Below the pieces are notes generated by a model. That model saw only the letters and a program-made list of their open reading frames with translations, was not told the origin of the DNA and made no database searches. A stretch of DNA of 31,564 bases from positions 1 through 31,564 of the forward strand of contig MZNV01002469.1 in the NCBI GenBank assembly GCA_002081555.1. Direction: 5' to 3'. This document shows, in pieces, positions 1 to 10,369 of this stretch. Both the position numbers and the translations under genes were made by a program. Every line of letters begins with the position of its first letter. The first letter of the stretch is position 1. The stretch comes from Protostelium mycophagum (taxonomy: Eukaryota > Evosea > Variosea > Protosteliida > Protosteliaceae).

Positions 1-201
1 CCTCAAAACATGCCCAATGGAAAACAGCTGGCTCTCAGAGATGTCAAAGACCTCGTCAATGCCATCGGCAACCACGGTTGTGGCACTTGCGGAAGTGTTC
101 CACTCGGATTCGTAAGAGGATCAAACAATCCCTCCGGTGGCATCTTGACATCCAACTATGTCCAGAGCCCCTTCTGTGGAAACAAGTGTTTCACTCAATA
201 A
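1..201 (+). CDS. 3' terminal exon of an unknown gene (partial)
   Basis: The frame is open from the first base of the window to a TAA at 199-201, so this is the 3' end of a gene that begins outside the window. The visible 66 residues include five cysteines in a Gly/Asn/Ser-rich context (HGCGTCGS, SPFCGNKCF). This spacing would suit a secreted, disulfide-bonded protein. No family is recognised. An AATAAATAAA run near 510-520 could be its polyadenylation signal. Whether an intron acceptor lies upstream cannot be seen. Confidence 0.5.
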   Translation, partial: PQNMPNGKQLALRDVKDLVNAIGNHGCGTCGSVPLGFVRGSNNPSGGILTSNYVQSPFCGNKCFTQ

Positions 202-840
202 GATCAACTCTATATTGTACTCTATAAATGATAAAGAGCCATATTTAGATGTAGAATTGTCGTCATGCTGCTTTTCTTGTTGGATTTCAAACTTTTTCAA
301 AGTCTCAAAGATAATAAAACTGAATCGGGAATATCTTGTCACATTTAGAGGCATCTACAAGCAACATATAAATCAAATGTTTGCAGTTGTGTCATCAATC
401 CACATTTAATCAAATTTGGTGTTCCCCTCCTCAAATTTGTCTTTTTTCAAATGTCTACAATGCTAAACGATGCGAACAAGCCTTTGTTTCAGGTTGCTTC
501 TCTTATCAATAATAAATAAAATTAAAGTGGGGTTTTATGTTGAAATAGACTATTTTTTTCAATGATCTTCCAGTCCAGTAGAAGCAAGAGAAACCAGTGT
601 TGTGTGAGGAGGCTGGTTGTCGGTGCCAGCGAAAGCTGAGCTGGTTTATATCTGTGACTGTCTTCTGCCCGTCTCACCCGAGTTGAAGCCTGGGATTGCA
701 GAAGGGAATAATTGCCAGAGATAACACCGCTCCTCTAATGCTCTGAGTTCTCTGTACAGACAACAGGTGCTTCAATAATCGCCTTGTAGATGGCCTGTGT
801 GTTTTGGACAACAGTGGACACCAATTATATTTTGTTTCAG
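202..840. other. Intergenic, no convincing gene
   Basis: AT-rich DNA downstream of the first gene with no coding frame I can defend. It contains ATCTACAA at 353-360, the close variant GTCTACAA at 453-460 and TTGTAGAT at 784-791, all members of the recurrent 8-mer family described under findings. A short frame from an ATG near 562 closes after about 23 codons, so it is not called. Confidence 0.5.
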
Positions 841-1020
841 CTTACAAATCAAATCAAAACACTTCCAAGGACATTGCGCTTGAGGGCAAGAGGTGCCTTG
901 GGTATCTGTTTGAATTTGGAATACAGAAGAACAAATCACAAACCTGGTTTCAGTGCTTGGCGTCATATAAAAAGAGAAATTACAGTGGATTTATCTACAA
1001 ATCAACACTGAATGCCCCTG
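841..1020 (+). CDS. Candidate internal exon, degenerate Sel1-like repeat
   Basis: Bounded by a good acceptor (TTTGTTTCAG, ending at 840) and donor (GTGAGT at 1021). The enclosed frame is open for 60 codons. It contains a segment resembling a Sel1-like repeat: a small-residue start, LGYLFEFGIQKNKS, then aromatic and basic residues (FQCLASYKK). Sel1 repeats are alpha-solenoid units in adaptor proteins. No start codon or partner exons could be assigned. It may be a remnant, or an upstream exon of the BRCT gene that follows. The intron after it carries GTCTACAA a few bases from the donor. Confidence 0.35.
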
Positions 1021-1174
1021 TGAGTCTACAACTTGCCTTTTCTCCTCCCGCCCAAAATCACATTTCAAATTTTCACGGCGAGAGATGAGGAGTCCACCGC
1101 CTGGTTTGTCTTCTATATCTTCTAAATGTCTCAAGTGAATGATTTGAACAACTTGAACCTCCATCTCTTGCAAT

Positions 1175-4100
1175 ATGGTTCAATATGAAGAGCAGTCTGT
1201 CGTCTTCGTTTGTGGTGAAGCCACCACCAAGTCGCCTGATTAAAGAGATGAAAAACATGTCAAATACTCATATGATACAGAGAGTCAGGCATTCGACGAG
1301 TATGAAGCACCCACACTGCATACAGCAGAAGATGATCTCCATTCTGCTGATCCTCTGTCCTCTACTCCAGTGAATCCCATCTCTTTCGGTAATTCTTGGA
1401 AGAGGGGTGTGGGCCTCAGCCAGAATCAGTCCCAACTCGGTGCGTCATTGTCTGAAACTTCTGTTCTCATCTCTTTAGAGGAGAAGTTGGACTTGGGTAA
1501 TTCAGATGAGGAGGAATTGATGGATCCTTCCACAGCACCAACCCAAAAAACACAACAAACACAACGCAAGCCTGCAGAACCCACAGAGGATAATGTAGAT
1601 GAAAATGAAGAGGATCCTAATCGGGTCAGTTTCTACGAGACATGTTCCTCTCACTCATTTCTGCAGTCGGTTGACTTCATCATCTACGGTGCCTCTTTAG
1701 AGATACCACACTCACCACCAGAGTCACCCAAGAGGAAGATCATGCCCGTGTCACCAGAAGACATCGAGAGCGAGCGCAGCGTATTCTTCAACCGGCAGCT
1801 CAGGAGGAGCCAATTGGTAAAAAATAACGAAGAGGAGGGGAAGGCCGAGAAGAAGCACACAAAGTCTTCTGAGAGTCTAAAGAGGACAGACAATGGTGCG
1901 GATCTCAAGGCATCAGGTACATTGCAACATGAAGATGTTTTATTCGATAATACAGCGATTTCCTTGTTGTACAACAGCTGTATCCAGAAGATATGTCATT
2001 TAGAACTCTCCATCAGTTTAAATGTTCTGTATCCAAGATGATTAACCACAAATAGAAGGCCTCACCAGCTCGAAGGGCGCAGAACTGAAGAAGAGCCAAC
2101 CATCAAAGAAGAGCGATGATCGACAGAATGAACCACTCGAGAAGGATGATGATGAGAAACAAGAAGCAAAGAAGACACAAAAGAAGGAGACACAAGAGAG
2201 CCTGCCATTCATCGACAAGATCGCAGATGATGAACCCATCTCTAAAGAATACATCCCTCTACCACCGACCAAAGGTCCTAAGAAGGTGAATTTTACAAAC
2301 AAAATCATGACACATGATGACACTGGTCTTGCAGCCAGCCAACAAACCTTTCAAGACGAACGACTTTGTTACCAGAACAAAAGACAAAGGAGTGGACGAG
2401 GATCTGGTGACCGAAGAGCCCTGGACTTCTACAAAAAGGGAAGAGACACCTACCGCCTTACAAATGGTGATCTAGTTTTATTGCGGCACAATTCTTTGAG
2501 ACATGTCCGGTTGTAGAGCGCCATAAAATACGGCAGTGTTTTTATCTCTTGTTTGGTGAAGAACAACGAATTGATACTTGGTAGATGTTGATGGAGATAA
2601 ATACTTCCAAGAATTTCGGCGAGGACCCTCTATTGGAAAAAATCCTCCCGAATAAATCCACAAAGGTGAGATCTTTTCCCTCGGATTAAAAAATGTTTTT
2701 ATTGTTCTGGACTGATGCAAGCCAGAAGAGCAAAGAAATCATTGCGGTGCAGAAAAGAGATGTAGTCGACCAAAAAATCAACAAGAACAAGGAGAATAAT
2801 TCTAGTGCTGGTAATAAGAAGGACAAGCAAGAGGGTGATGCAGAGGTGATAGAGTTTATTTTTATTTATTAAATATTTATTCGAAATAGGAAGTGGAGGA
2901 GGAAGACAAGCCACATAAGAGGGTGAGAATTTTCATCTCGATATTTCATCTGACAGAAATAGCCCGCCAAGAAGTCTGAAAAAAAGACGCCCAAACCCAA
3001 AGCGAAGACATCAAAGGTGAAAGCTGTGGTCGAGGTAATCTTTTGATTATAAAATAACAAAAAATAAAATCTATTTTTAGAGCGAGAAAGAAGATTCCGA
3101 CGAAGAAGATTCCAAGAAAATTCCGAAAAAGAGTATGGGAAAAATACGATCCACACCACCAGTCGTTGTAGAGACGATTACAGAAGAGAATCTAAATATA
3201 GACGTGGATGACTTGGTGGTCTTGTCTGGACAGAAGGCCAAAAAGAAGCAACCGGGATCGGAACTGGAACAGGAATCGGAGGTGAACCATTTTGTCGCGT
3301 TGTAGATCGACTGCATTAATATATTTGTTTTTTTGAATTTTATAGGAAGAACAACAGACAAGGAAAAAAAAGCAAGAGAAGAAAAAAACAAAAAAAGAAA
3401 AGTCTAAAAAATTAGCGAAAAAGGAAGTGGAAAAAGAGAAGGAAAAATCAAAATCCAAAAAAGAAAAAAAAGAAGCGAAATCCAGCAAGAGGGACACGGA
3501 TAGCGAGGTAAACCCGTCTCGTCTACTACCGCGAGATACACGTTAATTAACGCGATAGATCTCGGAATCTGAATCTGAAGAGGAAAGAGAAACACAAATG
3601 ACAGAGGAGGAAGACGAGACGGTGAGAAGTCAACACAAAGTTATTGTTTTTCAAAATGAATAATTTTTTCACAAAATCAGAAAAAAAAGAAAATCATAAT
3701 AAAAATATATAATAAAATAAATATCAGATCGTTGTAGAGACGGATGCGGAAGAATCATCCCAAGATTCGGAATCCTCTTCGGACTCTGAAGAAGAAACAG
3801 AAGTCAAGCCAAAAGTCGTCAGAAAGGTGAATTATAATTTCAAAATAAATTGAAAATTATTAAAATCCTGCAGAATGTGAAAAGACAAGAGAACGAAGGA
3901 TCTGAAACGGCGTAAGGATCATTCTATTTATAGTTTTTTTTCACAAAATGTCAAAAAGTTCTGCGTCTAAAAACTTGATCTGGTATTCCAGTACAAATGG
4001 ACAGTTTTTTTCGCCCGTGGCAGAGCCACAACCTCCATATCGTGATCTTCCTAATGCTGGAATCTTCACCGCAAGATACAAAAGCTCAGGGCATAATCAT

Positions 4101-5362
4101 TTAAATATTATTTCCGGGATCACAATATTGTTGTATAAAAGGTTGACATTTGCACAGTGAAACACAAATAGAATCTAAACCGAAAAAAGCCGCTGCAAAA
4201 AAATCTACAAAAAAGATATTCAAAAACATAAAATTCGTCTTCACTGCGCTGGAAGAATTGGACAGGTGATAAAATTTTAAATTTTGAAATAAAAAATAAA
4301 AATTGTCAGCCAACTTGTAGAGAATATGGAGAGGGAAACGCGTAATAATGGTGGTGAAATATTAGACGAAAACCAACTCAGACAGAAGTTGGTGAGTTTT
4401 TTCTCGAAATTAAAAAATATTTTTCTACATTTTATTTAAATATTTTATTTCAAAATTTCAAAAATAATTTTGTTTTTTTATTGATTTCATTTTGATGAAA
4501 CTTCAGAAATCTTGTGTGGTGACCGCTGAGCCCACTATTTTTCTGGTTTCTGACCGCCCCCGAGAGACCAAGAAGTACGCACTTGCCTTGGCGGGGAGGA
4601 TCCCCTGTGTGCACTACAACTGGCTACTTTTATCCAACCAAACTGTACGTATGACGTCATCATGACGTCGTTCTGACATTTTTGACAGGGGGAGATGGAA
4701 GATTACGACGAGTATTTGTTACCGCGAGGAACCTCGTTGATTACCGAGAGCATTGTAGAAGGGTGGGATTAGCTTTTATTTATTTTGAATATTTTATATC
4801 ATATATTTTTTCAAGTGAAATAATTACAATAAGAATCTTCTAGAAGTTAGTAAAAACCTTCTAGTAAAAATTTCTGAAATATTTTTAGCAAAGAGGAAGA
4901 CAAGGGATTGTATGTGTTCAGTAAATTACGTATAGAGATCGTCAGTGCCACCAAAGAGTTTTCCGTGAGTTTTAAAAATATATAAAAAAATATATTACAA
5001 ATCCAAAATAAACTCAAAAAATCACAAAAAAAAATCGGAATGAATATCCCAAACAATAAATCCACGTCTGAACCATTCAGGAACATTACGGCAGCGTGTT
5101 GGCATCTTCTGGCGCCCAAGTCATATCTCGCCTGTACAGAAACAACCCAGAAGACATCAACTTGGACTATGTCCTATGCGAGGAAAAGCCCGAGAAAGCT
5201 GTAGTCTCGAAATGTAAATCCAGAAAAATCCCAATAATCAACAGAAAATGGGTTCTACAATGCCTCGTCAACAGAAAAATCCTGAAGAAGGAGGCGCATG
5301 AGGAATTCTCGCAATTTCCTAAGTCTGAGCAGAGGAACAGGAGGACAACGAGACAAAGATAA
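1175..5362 (+). CDS. 53BP1/Crb2/Rad9-type tandem BRCT nuclear protein
   Basis: Many-exon gene ending at TAA 5360-5362. The first two thirds encode a disordered, highly charged region: acidic SD/E-rich stretches, S/T-Q sites near 1420-1560, and long Lys/Glu runs at 3350-3500 that look like nuclear targeting sequence. The C-terminus (about 4203-5362) carries two BRCT domains. BRCT1 has GGEILDENQL, IPCVHYNW and DEYLLPRGTSL; BRCT2 has HYGSVLASSGAQVIS, IPIINRKWVLQCL. The YLLPxGxSL linker and the order match the 53BP1 C-terminus, which binds phosphorylated histone H2A variants at DNA breaks. The 5' end is uncertain: the ATG at 1175 is in frame but needs a small intron to pass a TAA near 1240. Introns include 1917-2055 and 2286-2334. 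The segment 2467-2640 is unresolved, and no convincing Tudor domain was found. Confidence 0.75.
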
Positions 5363-5482
5363 ATAAAATAAAAATAAGAATTTTTATTTTTTTTCCTTTT
5401 TTTTTATGAAATCTTTTGGATTTTTTACCCGGGTTGTAGTGGAAGAGATCACCTTCTGTGGAACGATCATCAGATAATAAGG

Positions 5483-6477
5483 ATGAGAATAACAGCACAG
5501 AATACACAAAAGTTTGTTCCTGCCAAGGTTTTCTCAGACAATGAGAAGCGGATCACCAGCTTGGACTTTTCTGCGGATGGAGAATACCTCATCACTTCAG
5601 CAGACGACGAATCATTGAATTTATATAATGCCAATACGGGCAAAAAGACAAAGACAATTTATTCCAAAAAATACGGCGCAGAGCTGGCTCAATTTACTCA
5701 TGCAAAAGAAACAGTCATCGTCGCCTCCTCTAACAATTGGGATCAATCCATTCGATATCTGTCACTGCATGACAATCGGTACCTCAGATATTTCAAAGGA
5801 CATAGAGGGAAGGTCGTTTCCATGGCCCTATCTCCTAAATCAGACATCTTCATGTCTGCCTCTTTAGATGATTCGATTCGTCTCTGGGATCTCAACACCA
5901 ATGCCTGCCAGGTATTTCACCTGCTCTTCGTCATCATTTATTCAACAATAAATAGGGTTTATTGAGAAGAACAGGCAGATCATCTGTCGCCTTTGATCCT
6001 CAAGGACTTTTGTTTGGCGTGGCCTCTAACGTGAACAGCGTCAAACTCTTCGATCTTCGCTCGTATGACAAAGGCCCATTCGCCAGCTTCCTCGTCCCAT
6101 ATGCTTCACCAGTAGAATGGACATCCATAAAATTCTCGCCAGATGGAACCCTCATACTCCTCTCTACCGCCAATCAAGTCATCTTCATTTTGGACGCCTA
6201 CAACGGCCAGCTCTTGCACACTCTAAGAACCCCAGGCAACGGAGGACCATGTGGGGAGGCTACCTTTTCACCAGACTCTCAATTCGTACTGTGCGGAGGC
6301 CAGGACGGCAGTATTTATTGCTGGAGCGCACAGACGGGCTCCTTGATCCATCAGTGGAGACAGCCTTCGACTACAACGGGTCCGGTGGGTGCGGTACAAT
6401 GGAACCCTAAATCCATGATGCTGGCGACCACCACGGAAAACCTCTTGTATTTCTGGTTGCCAAATATGCAAGATTGA
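5483..6477 (+). CDS. WDR82: WD40 protein WDR82/Swd2 (COMPASS subunit)
   Basis: Two exons, 5483-5911 and 5956-6477, joined in phase across a 44-nt GT-AG intron, give 316 residues; metazoan WDR82 is about the same length. The protein follows the family from end to end: an N-terminal KVFSDNEKRI, a SADDESLNLY blade, YLSLHDNRYLRYFKGH, ASLDDSIRLWDL, VKLFDLRSYDKGPF, and a terminal FWLPN. WDR82/Swd2 is a beta-propeller of the Set1/COMPASS histone H3K4 methyltransferase and of PP1-containing transcription-termination complexes, and acts in the nucleus. It starts 120 bp downstream of the BRCT gene on the same strand. Confidence 0.95.
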
Positions 6478-7026
6478 CATGTAAATATTTTATTTTTTTG
6501 AAATAAAATTGATTATTTTCAGAGAGGCGAATGAAAAAATAAAATAAAAGTGTTTGAAAATTTTATCATACAAAAATTTGAATTTTGGGAGCACAACCAA
6601 AATTATAATTCTTTTTGTTGTTTTTGAAAACTTCAAAATTTGGTCAGAATTCGAGTGTGTTTTTTCCGAACAGCTGCAAAACACCGGGAAAAACCATTCA
6701 CGCATGAGCACCACATCTCTTTTCAGATTCAGAGTTGTACATTTGATCCTTTGAAGTGACGTGTTTATTTATTGTAACCAAACTCTTCAGGTTCTAGAGA
6801 ATGGTCTTGCGACAGTGCGTGGTGGCTTCACTACAATGAAGATGGTTGGATAATATAATCTTGATGAAAATTTTGTGAAAATGCACCAGATGGTGTATCA
6901 TCTGCCCCGTTCCTGGAATTCGGTTTTCTGTTGTAGATCGGCGAATCATCGCGAGTGCTGCGCAATGTCCTACAGTTCTCACTAATTCAGTATTTGAAAA
7001 TCTTCAAGGGCCATTATGAGCTTTCA
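6478..7026. other. Intergenic between convergent genes
   Basis: Space between the 3' ends of WDR82 (+) and the F-box gene (-). The first 150 bases are very AT-rich with several AATAAA-like signals. GTTGTAGATC at 6930-6939 is a copy of the recurrent 8-mer. Short frames on either strand have no domain resemblance and are left out. Confidence 0.5.
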
Positions 7027-9173
7027 TTATATTTTGTCCACATCTTCCACTTCTTCCCGATCCTGATCTTCTTCACTGCAGCTTGAAAAGAATTCTTCAT
7101 CTAGTATTTCATATCCCGGTGGCGGTTCAGTCTGTACAATGTGAGCGTATCATACTGAAACGATTCTTACTAAATGCTTCTCCACACATATAAAATCTGT
7201 GAGGGGGTGCATCATGTCGTCATCTTCCCAATCGTTATGCATCACCCCATCTACATCGACTTGGTGAACAACAATCTCAACATTCGAAATTTCAGCTGAA
7301 CATTCTCTCCATGAAAATATTCTGTTCATATCACTTTCATTCTTCACTTTCAGATCACCTTCAGATCACCAACCGTCGATTGTAAGTTGACTTTGCACCG
7401 AAACAACACTTCACTGATGTCATGCACGTGACAATCATAGAAGAAAAGCCATTTGAATTCTTCTATATATCTCTCCCCTTCAAAAGTGGGCTCTTCAGGA
7501 ATCACATAGAGGTGGTGTAGGCAATCTGGAAGCTGAAAGCAGTCAACATGGATTGTCTGTCAGTTCTCACCAGATGATCCATTGCGGGTGTTATTTCTGA
7601 AGAAGAAGAAGCAATATGGGCACACTTCATCAGCTATTACTTGTCAGCACGTCGCCTTCGGATGCCTTTCTTATATCAAAATGTAGATCGATTTATCACC
7701 CTGAAGCTGTTATCTGGCAATCCTACCATCTCAGCAACTCTGTGCCTCAACTGTGCGTTTGTCTCTTGGTCTTGAGCCACCCAAATACCTTGAGCCACCC
7801 AAATACTCCCGTGAGTGCGGATATCTACTCTTTTATAGAAACGTTTTCTTCGGAATACTTTTATTGCACCCTGAGACAGATGAGTCCACACTGCTGATTG
7901 CGCGATTTTTTTAGTAGAAGGGTGCTAAAAATAAGTTCTGCCATGTACTCTTGATTAATTCGACGACAATTCATCACCTCCACAATCTCCCTGGAGTCAA
8001 ATATTTTGACTCGGTCACAGACCAACACTACCTCGGGATCCCACTGATGTGCCCAGCCAAGGTCAGTACCAACACGCTGATATTTTATCGGAATACCCGT
8101 TATTTCATACAGAAATCGTTGTAGATCTTTGACGGTGATGTAATCTGACAGATATAGCTCTAATGTACTGTCATACAGAAAGACTGAGTGCTCCAACAAG
8201 GGGGTCTCGCGGAATAAATTGCGAGGTCTTTTTTTGCTGTGAGTGTTATAGCCGAGGGTGAGTCTGTGACCTTCTGAGAAGCTGAAGACGACGCAGATGC
8301 CTTTTGGATGTTCAAAGCGAACTTCGATGTGGTCTACATAGCTGTTGAGGCTTATTCCAAGGTGTTCTGGTTTGCAATCCTACTCATTTGAGAAAGGTTT
8401 AGTACAACTTCCCTTTTGAATTTATGACTTTACAAGACATTTTAAACTTTGTCTTCTTACCTTGATGATCATAGTTACATATTCTCTCAACGGACCTACG
8501 TCCCAATATGTTGGAACCTCTGTACAAACTGGATCATCACCTTCCGTCACTTTCTGAGAAAATCCTTCTCCACCATGCCAAGCCTCGTTGATGGGTGGTA
8601 GAGGGCAACATAGTTGGATCTTTAACTCTTTGGTCTCCTCTGTCGCGGAGAAGAGGACCTAGCATGTGTCAGGTGGGTATAAAAGTTTTGAGGAGTTAAA
8701 TCACATCGCCTGTCCACATCTCGTCTTGAAAAGGATATTGAAAACTCTCTTTCATCAAGTCTTTGCCGTCCTCCTTAGTGTCGTCCAGATCATCCAGAAA
8801 TAATTTTTCTTGGTGATCATCATCAGCACTGAGAAGATCAAGAGAGAGGAGTGAGTTCCGTGCATGTTCAAAGGCCTCTTTGTCAGAATCAGCAGATCAA
8901 ACAGGATCTTGATAACATACCCAAGATGGCCTTACAAGGCAACTCTTGGAAGAAAGGTGCCCTCGCATTGTCAAGCCACCACTTGATCAGCTCATTGGAA
9001 GAAGGAATTTTGATAAAAGGGAGAGGTGCCTGTGGGACTCTTCGGATGTCGATCTGCCGTGAGAGAGGTTGAGAGAAGGAACGACAAGTGAAAGTGAGCG
9101 GAACTATCTCTTCGATGTCCAGAAACTTGGCTATCTCTGACACGAGGTCTGGGGGAATCCACTGCATGATCAT
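7027..9173 (-). CDS. F-box protein with ubiquitin-like-looking segments, possibly frameshifted
   Basis: Eight exons on the minus strand: 9173-8921, 8877-8705, 8658-8461, 8379-7978, 7924-7700, 7633-7571, 7532-7171 and 7131-7027, with introns of 38-81 nt. The N-terminus (IPPDLVSEIAKFLDIEEIV, then TCRSF) is an F-box, which would recruit a substrate to an SCF ubiquitin ligase. The rest is unknown. Segments such as ITVKDLQRFLYEITGIPI and NAQLRHRVAEMVGLPDN look like the strand-helix part of ubiquitin-like folds, and the C-terminus is acidic. Exon 7 is 362 nt and does not keep frame; removing one copy of an 11-bp tandem duplication (7349-7370) restores it through TVGDLKVKNESD. It may therefore be a recent pseudogene or an assembly error. 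Alternatives are a 23-nt intron or a 50-nt intron with a weak GTCAAC donor. An in-frame 18-bp duplication lies in exon 5. Confidence 0.65.
7349..7370. repeat. 11-bp perfect tandem duplication in coding sequence
   Basis: TTCAGATCACC occurs at 7349-7359 and again, immediately and identically, at 7360-7370. On the coding (minus) strand it reads GGTGATCTGAA twice. One copy keeps the F-box gene in frame; two copies shift it. Confidence 0.9.
7771..7806. repeat. 18-bp perfect tandem duplication in coding sequence
   Basis: CTTGAGCCACCCAAATAC at 7771-7788 is repeated exactly at 7789-7806. In the minus-strand gene it duplicates six residues (GIWVAQ) in frame, so it does not disrupt translation. Confidence 0.9.
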
Positions 9174-9498
9174 CTAATTTCCTTTTTCCATTCTTCGTGA
9201 AATTCAACCGTCAGTTGTCGGTTTACAACGGACATATGCACGGTTACTACCGAGAAAGTAAATGGCTATTTCTACAAAAATATTAAGTGCTGACCCATCA
9301 GAAGACATATGGGCTCTCTAGTACACCACTTGCCACAGTTTACACAGCCCACACGTGATGTGGCATCATGTATCACATTGTAGATTGCGGATTCAACTAT
9401 GACAGCACATTCTGCCGACATTTTGTGTCTTCAATGCCTCAATTGATAATTTTCATCAATTTTTGGAGGGATCCTGTTCCACCAAATGATCACATCAC
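9174..9498. other. Divergent intergenic region
   Basis: Lies upstream of the F-box gene (-) and of the ankyrin gene (+). No coding frame was recognised. Contains TTGTAGAT at 9378-9385. Upstream exons of the ankyrin gene could be hidden here, since its visible first exon has no clear start codon. Confidence 0.4.
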
Positions 9499-10369
9499 CA
9501 GCCAGTTGAAGAACTATACTCTGCTGATAGGATATTGAACAGATATTGGCAGGATTTGGCAGTTGATTGTAAGAATCCTAAAGCTGAAGACGAAAGAGTT
9601 TTGGAATTATTGAGAAACATGAATTGATTGGAAGCAGACATAGTGAATGATGAGGGCAATAGCATGCTATATGTAGCATCCAGCAAGGGACATGTGAATG
9701 AGGTTGAGGTGAGTGTGATATATGTCAAATGGTAGAGATATAAAGTGCACAGTATCTTGTGACGAATAGAGCACAGATCAATCAAGCTGATGATGATGGA
9801 TGTACACCTCTATCAATAGCATCTCAAAATGGACATGAGAAAGTGATTAAGGTGATAATCTCAAGATGGCAGAGAGATGACTAAGCATAGCATCTTGTGG
9901 AGAATGGAGCACATATCAATCGAGTTGACAGAAATGGATACACACCTCTATATATAGCATCTGGATATGGGTATGAGAATGTGGTCGAGGTGAGGATAAG
10001 AACATCATATGAGCATAGGAATAACAAACACAGTCACTGATAAAGTATAATGCAAATCCACACATTATGTCTCACACTGGTAATATCCCACAGAAGATAA
10101 CACACTTAAATGGGCATATAAGTTTAGAAGAAACACTTGCAAAGTACACAGACAATTATAATAAGATAGCAATGAAAATTGAGTATTATCATTGTCTGTA
10201 CAACACACAAGAAATCATTGTGGTACCTTACTCAAGGACACTTTTTAATTTTGTGTGTGTAAGCAGATCAGTAGTAAAAGTCCTAAAATCAATCCACTCG
10301 GTATTCCGGGCCGATTTGACTCACCAATCACATTTTGTGTCAAGCCAATCACAGTCAGTGACGATCTAG
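9499..10369 (+). pseudogene. Ankyrin-repeat gene with in-frame TGA
   Basis: Exons about 9499-9708, 9753-9851, 9891-9989 and about 10047-10369. The second and third are each exactly 99 nt, phase 0, and encode one 33-residue ankyrin repeat (GCTPLSIASQNGHEKVI, GYTPLYIASGYGYENVV); the first ends with GNSMLYVASSKGHVNEVE. Ankyrin repeats are protein-binding scaffolds. The first exon has an in-frame TGA at 9625-9627, between a Leu/Arg-rich helix and the first repeat, and no ATG upstream. This suggests decay, or a start further downstream that I cannot place. The last frame (MSHTGNIPQKITHLNGH and onward) runs over the 3' end of the convergent LRR gene by about 125 bp. Confidence 0.5.

Noticed and set aside
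2467-2640. Tudor domain in the BRCT gene, as in 53BP1
   Set aside because: Fragments in different frames look faintly Tudor-like (LVDVDGDKYFQEF), but no set of splice sites gives a continuous domain.
6554-6754. Plus-strand frame after WDR82
   Set aside because: AT-rich, low-complexity translation with no domain or splice support; most likely 3' flanking DNA.
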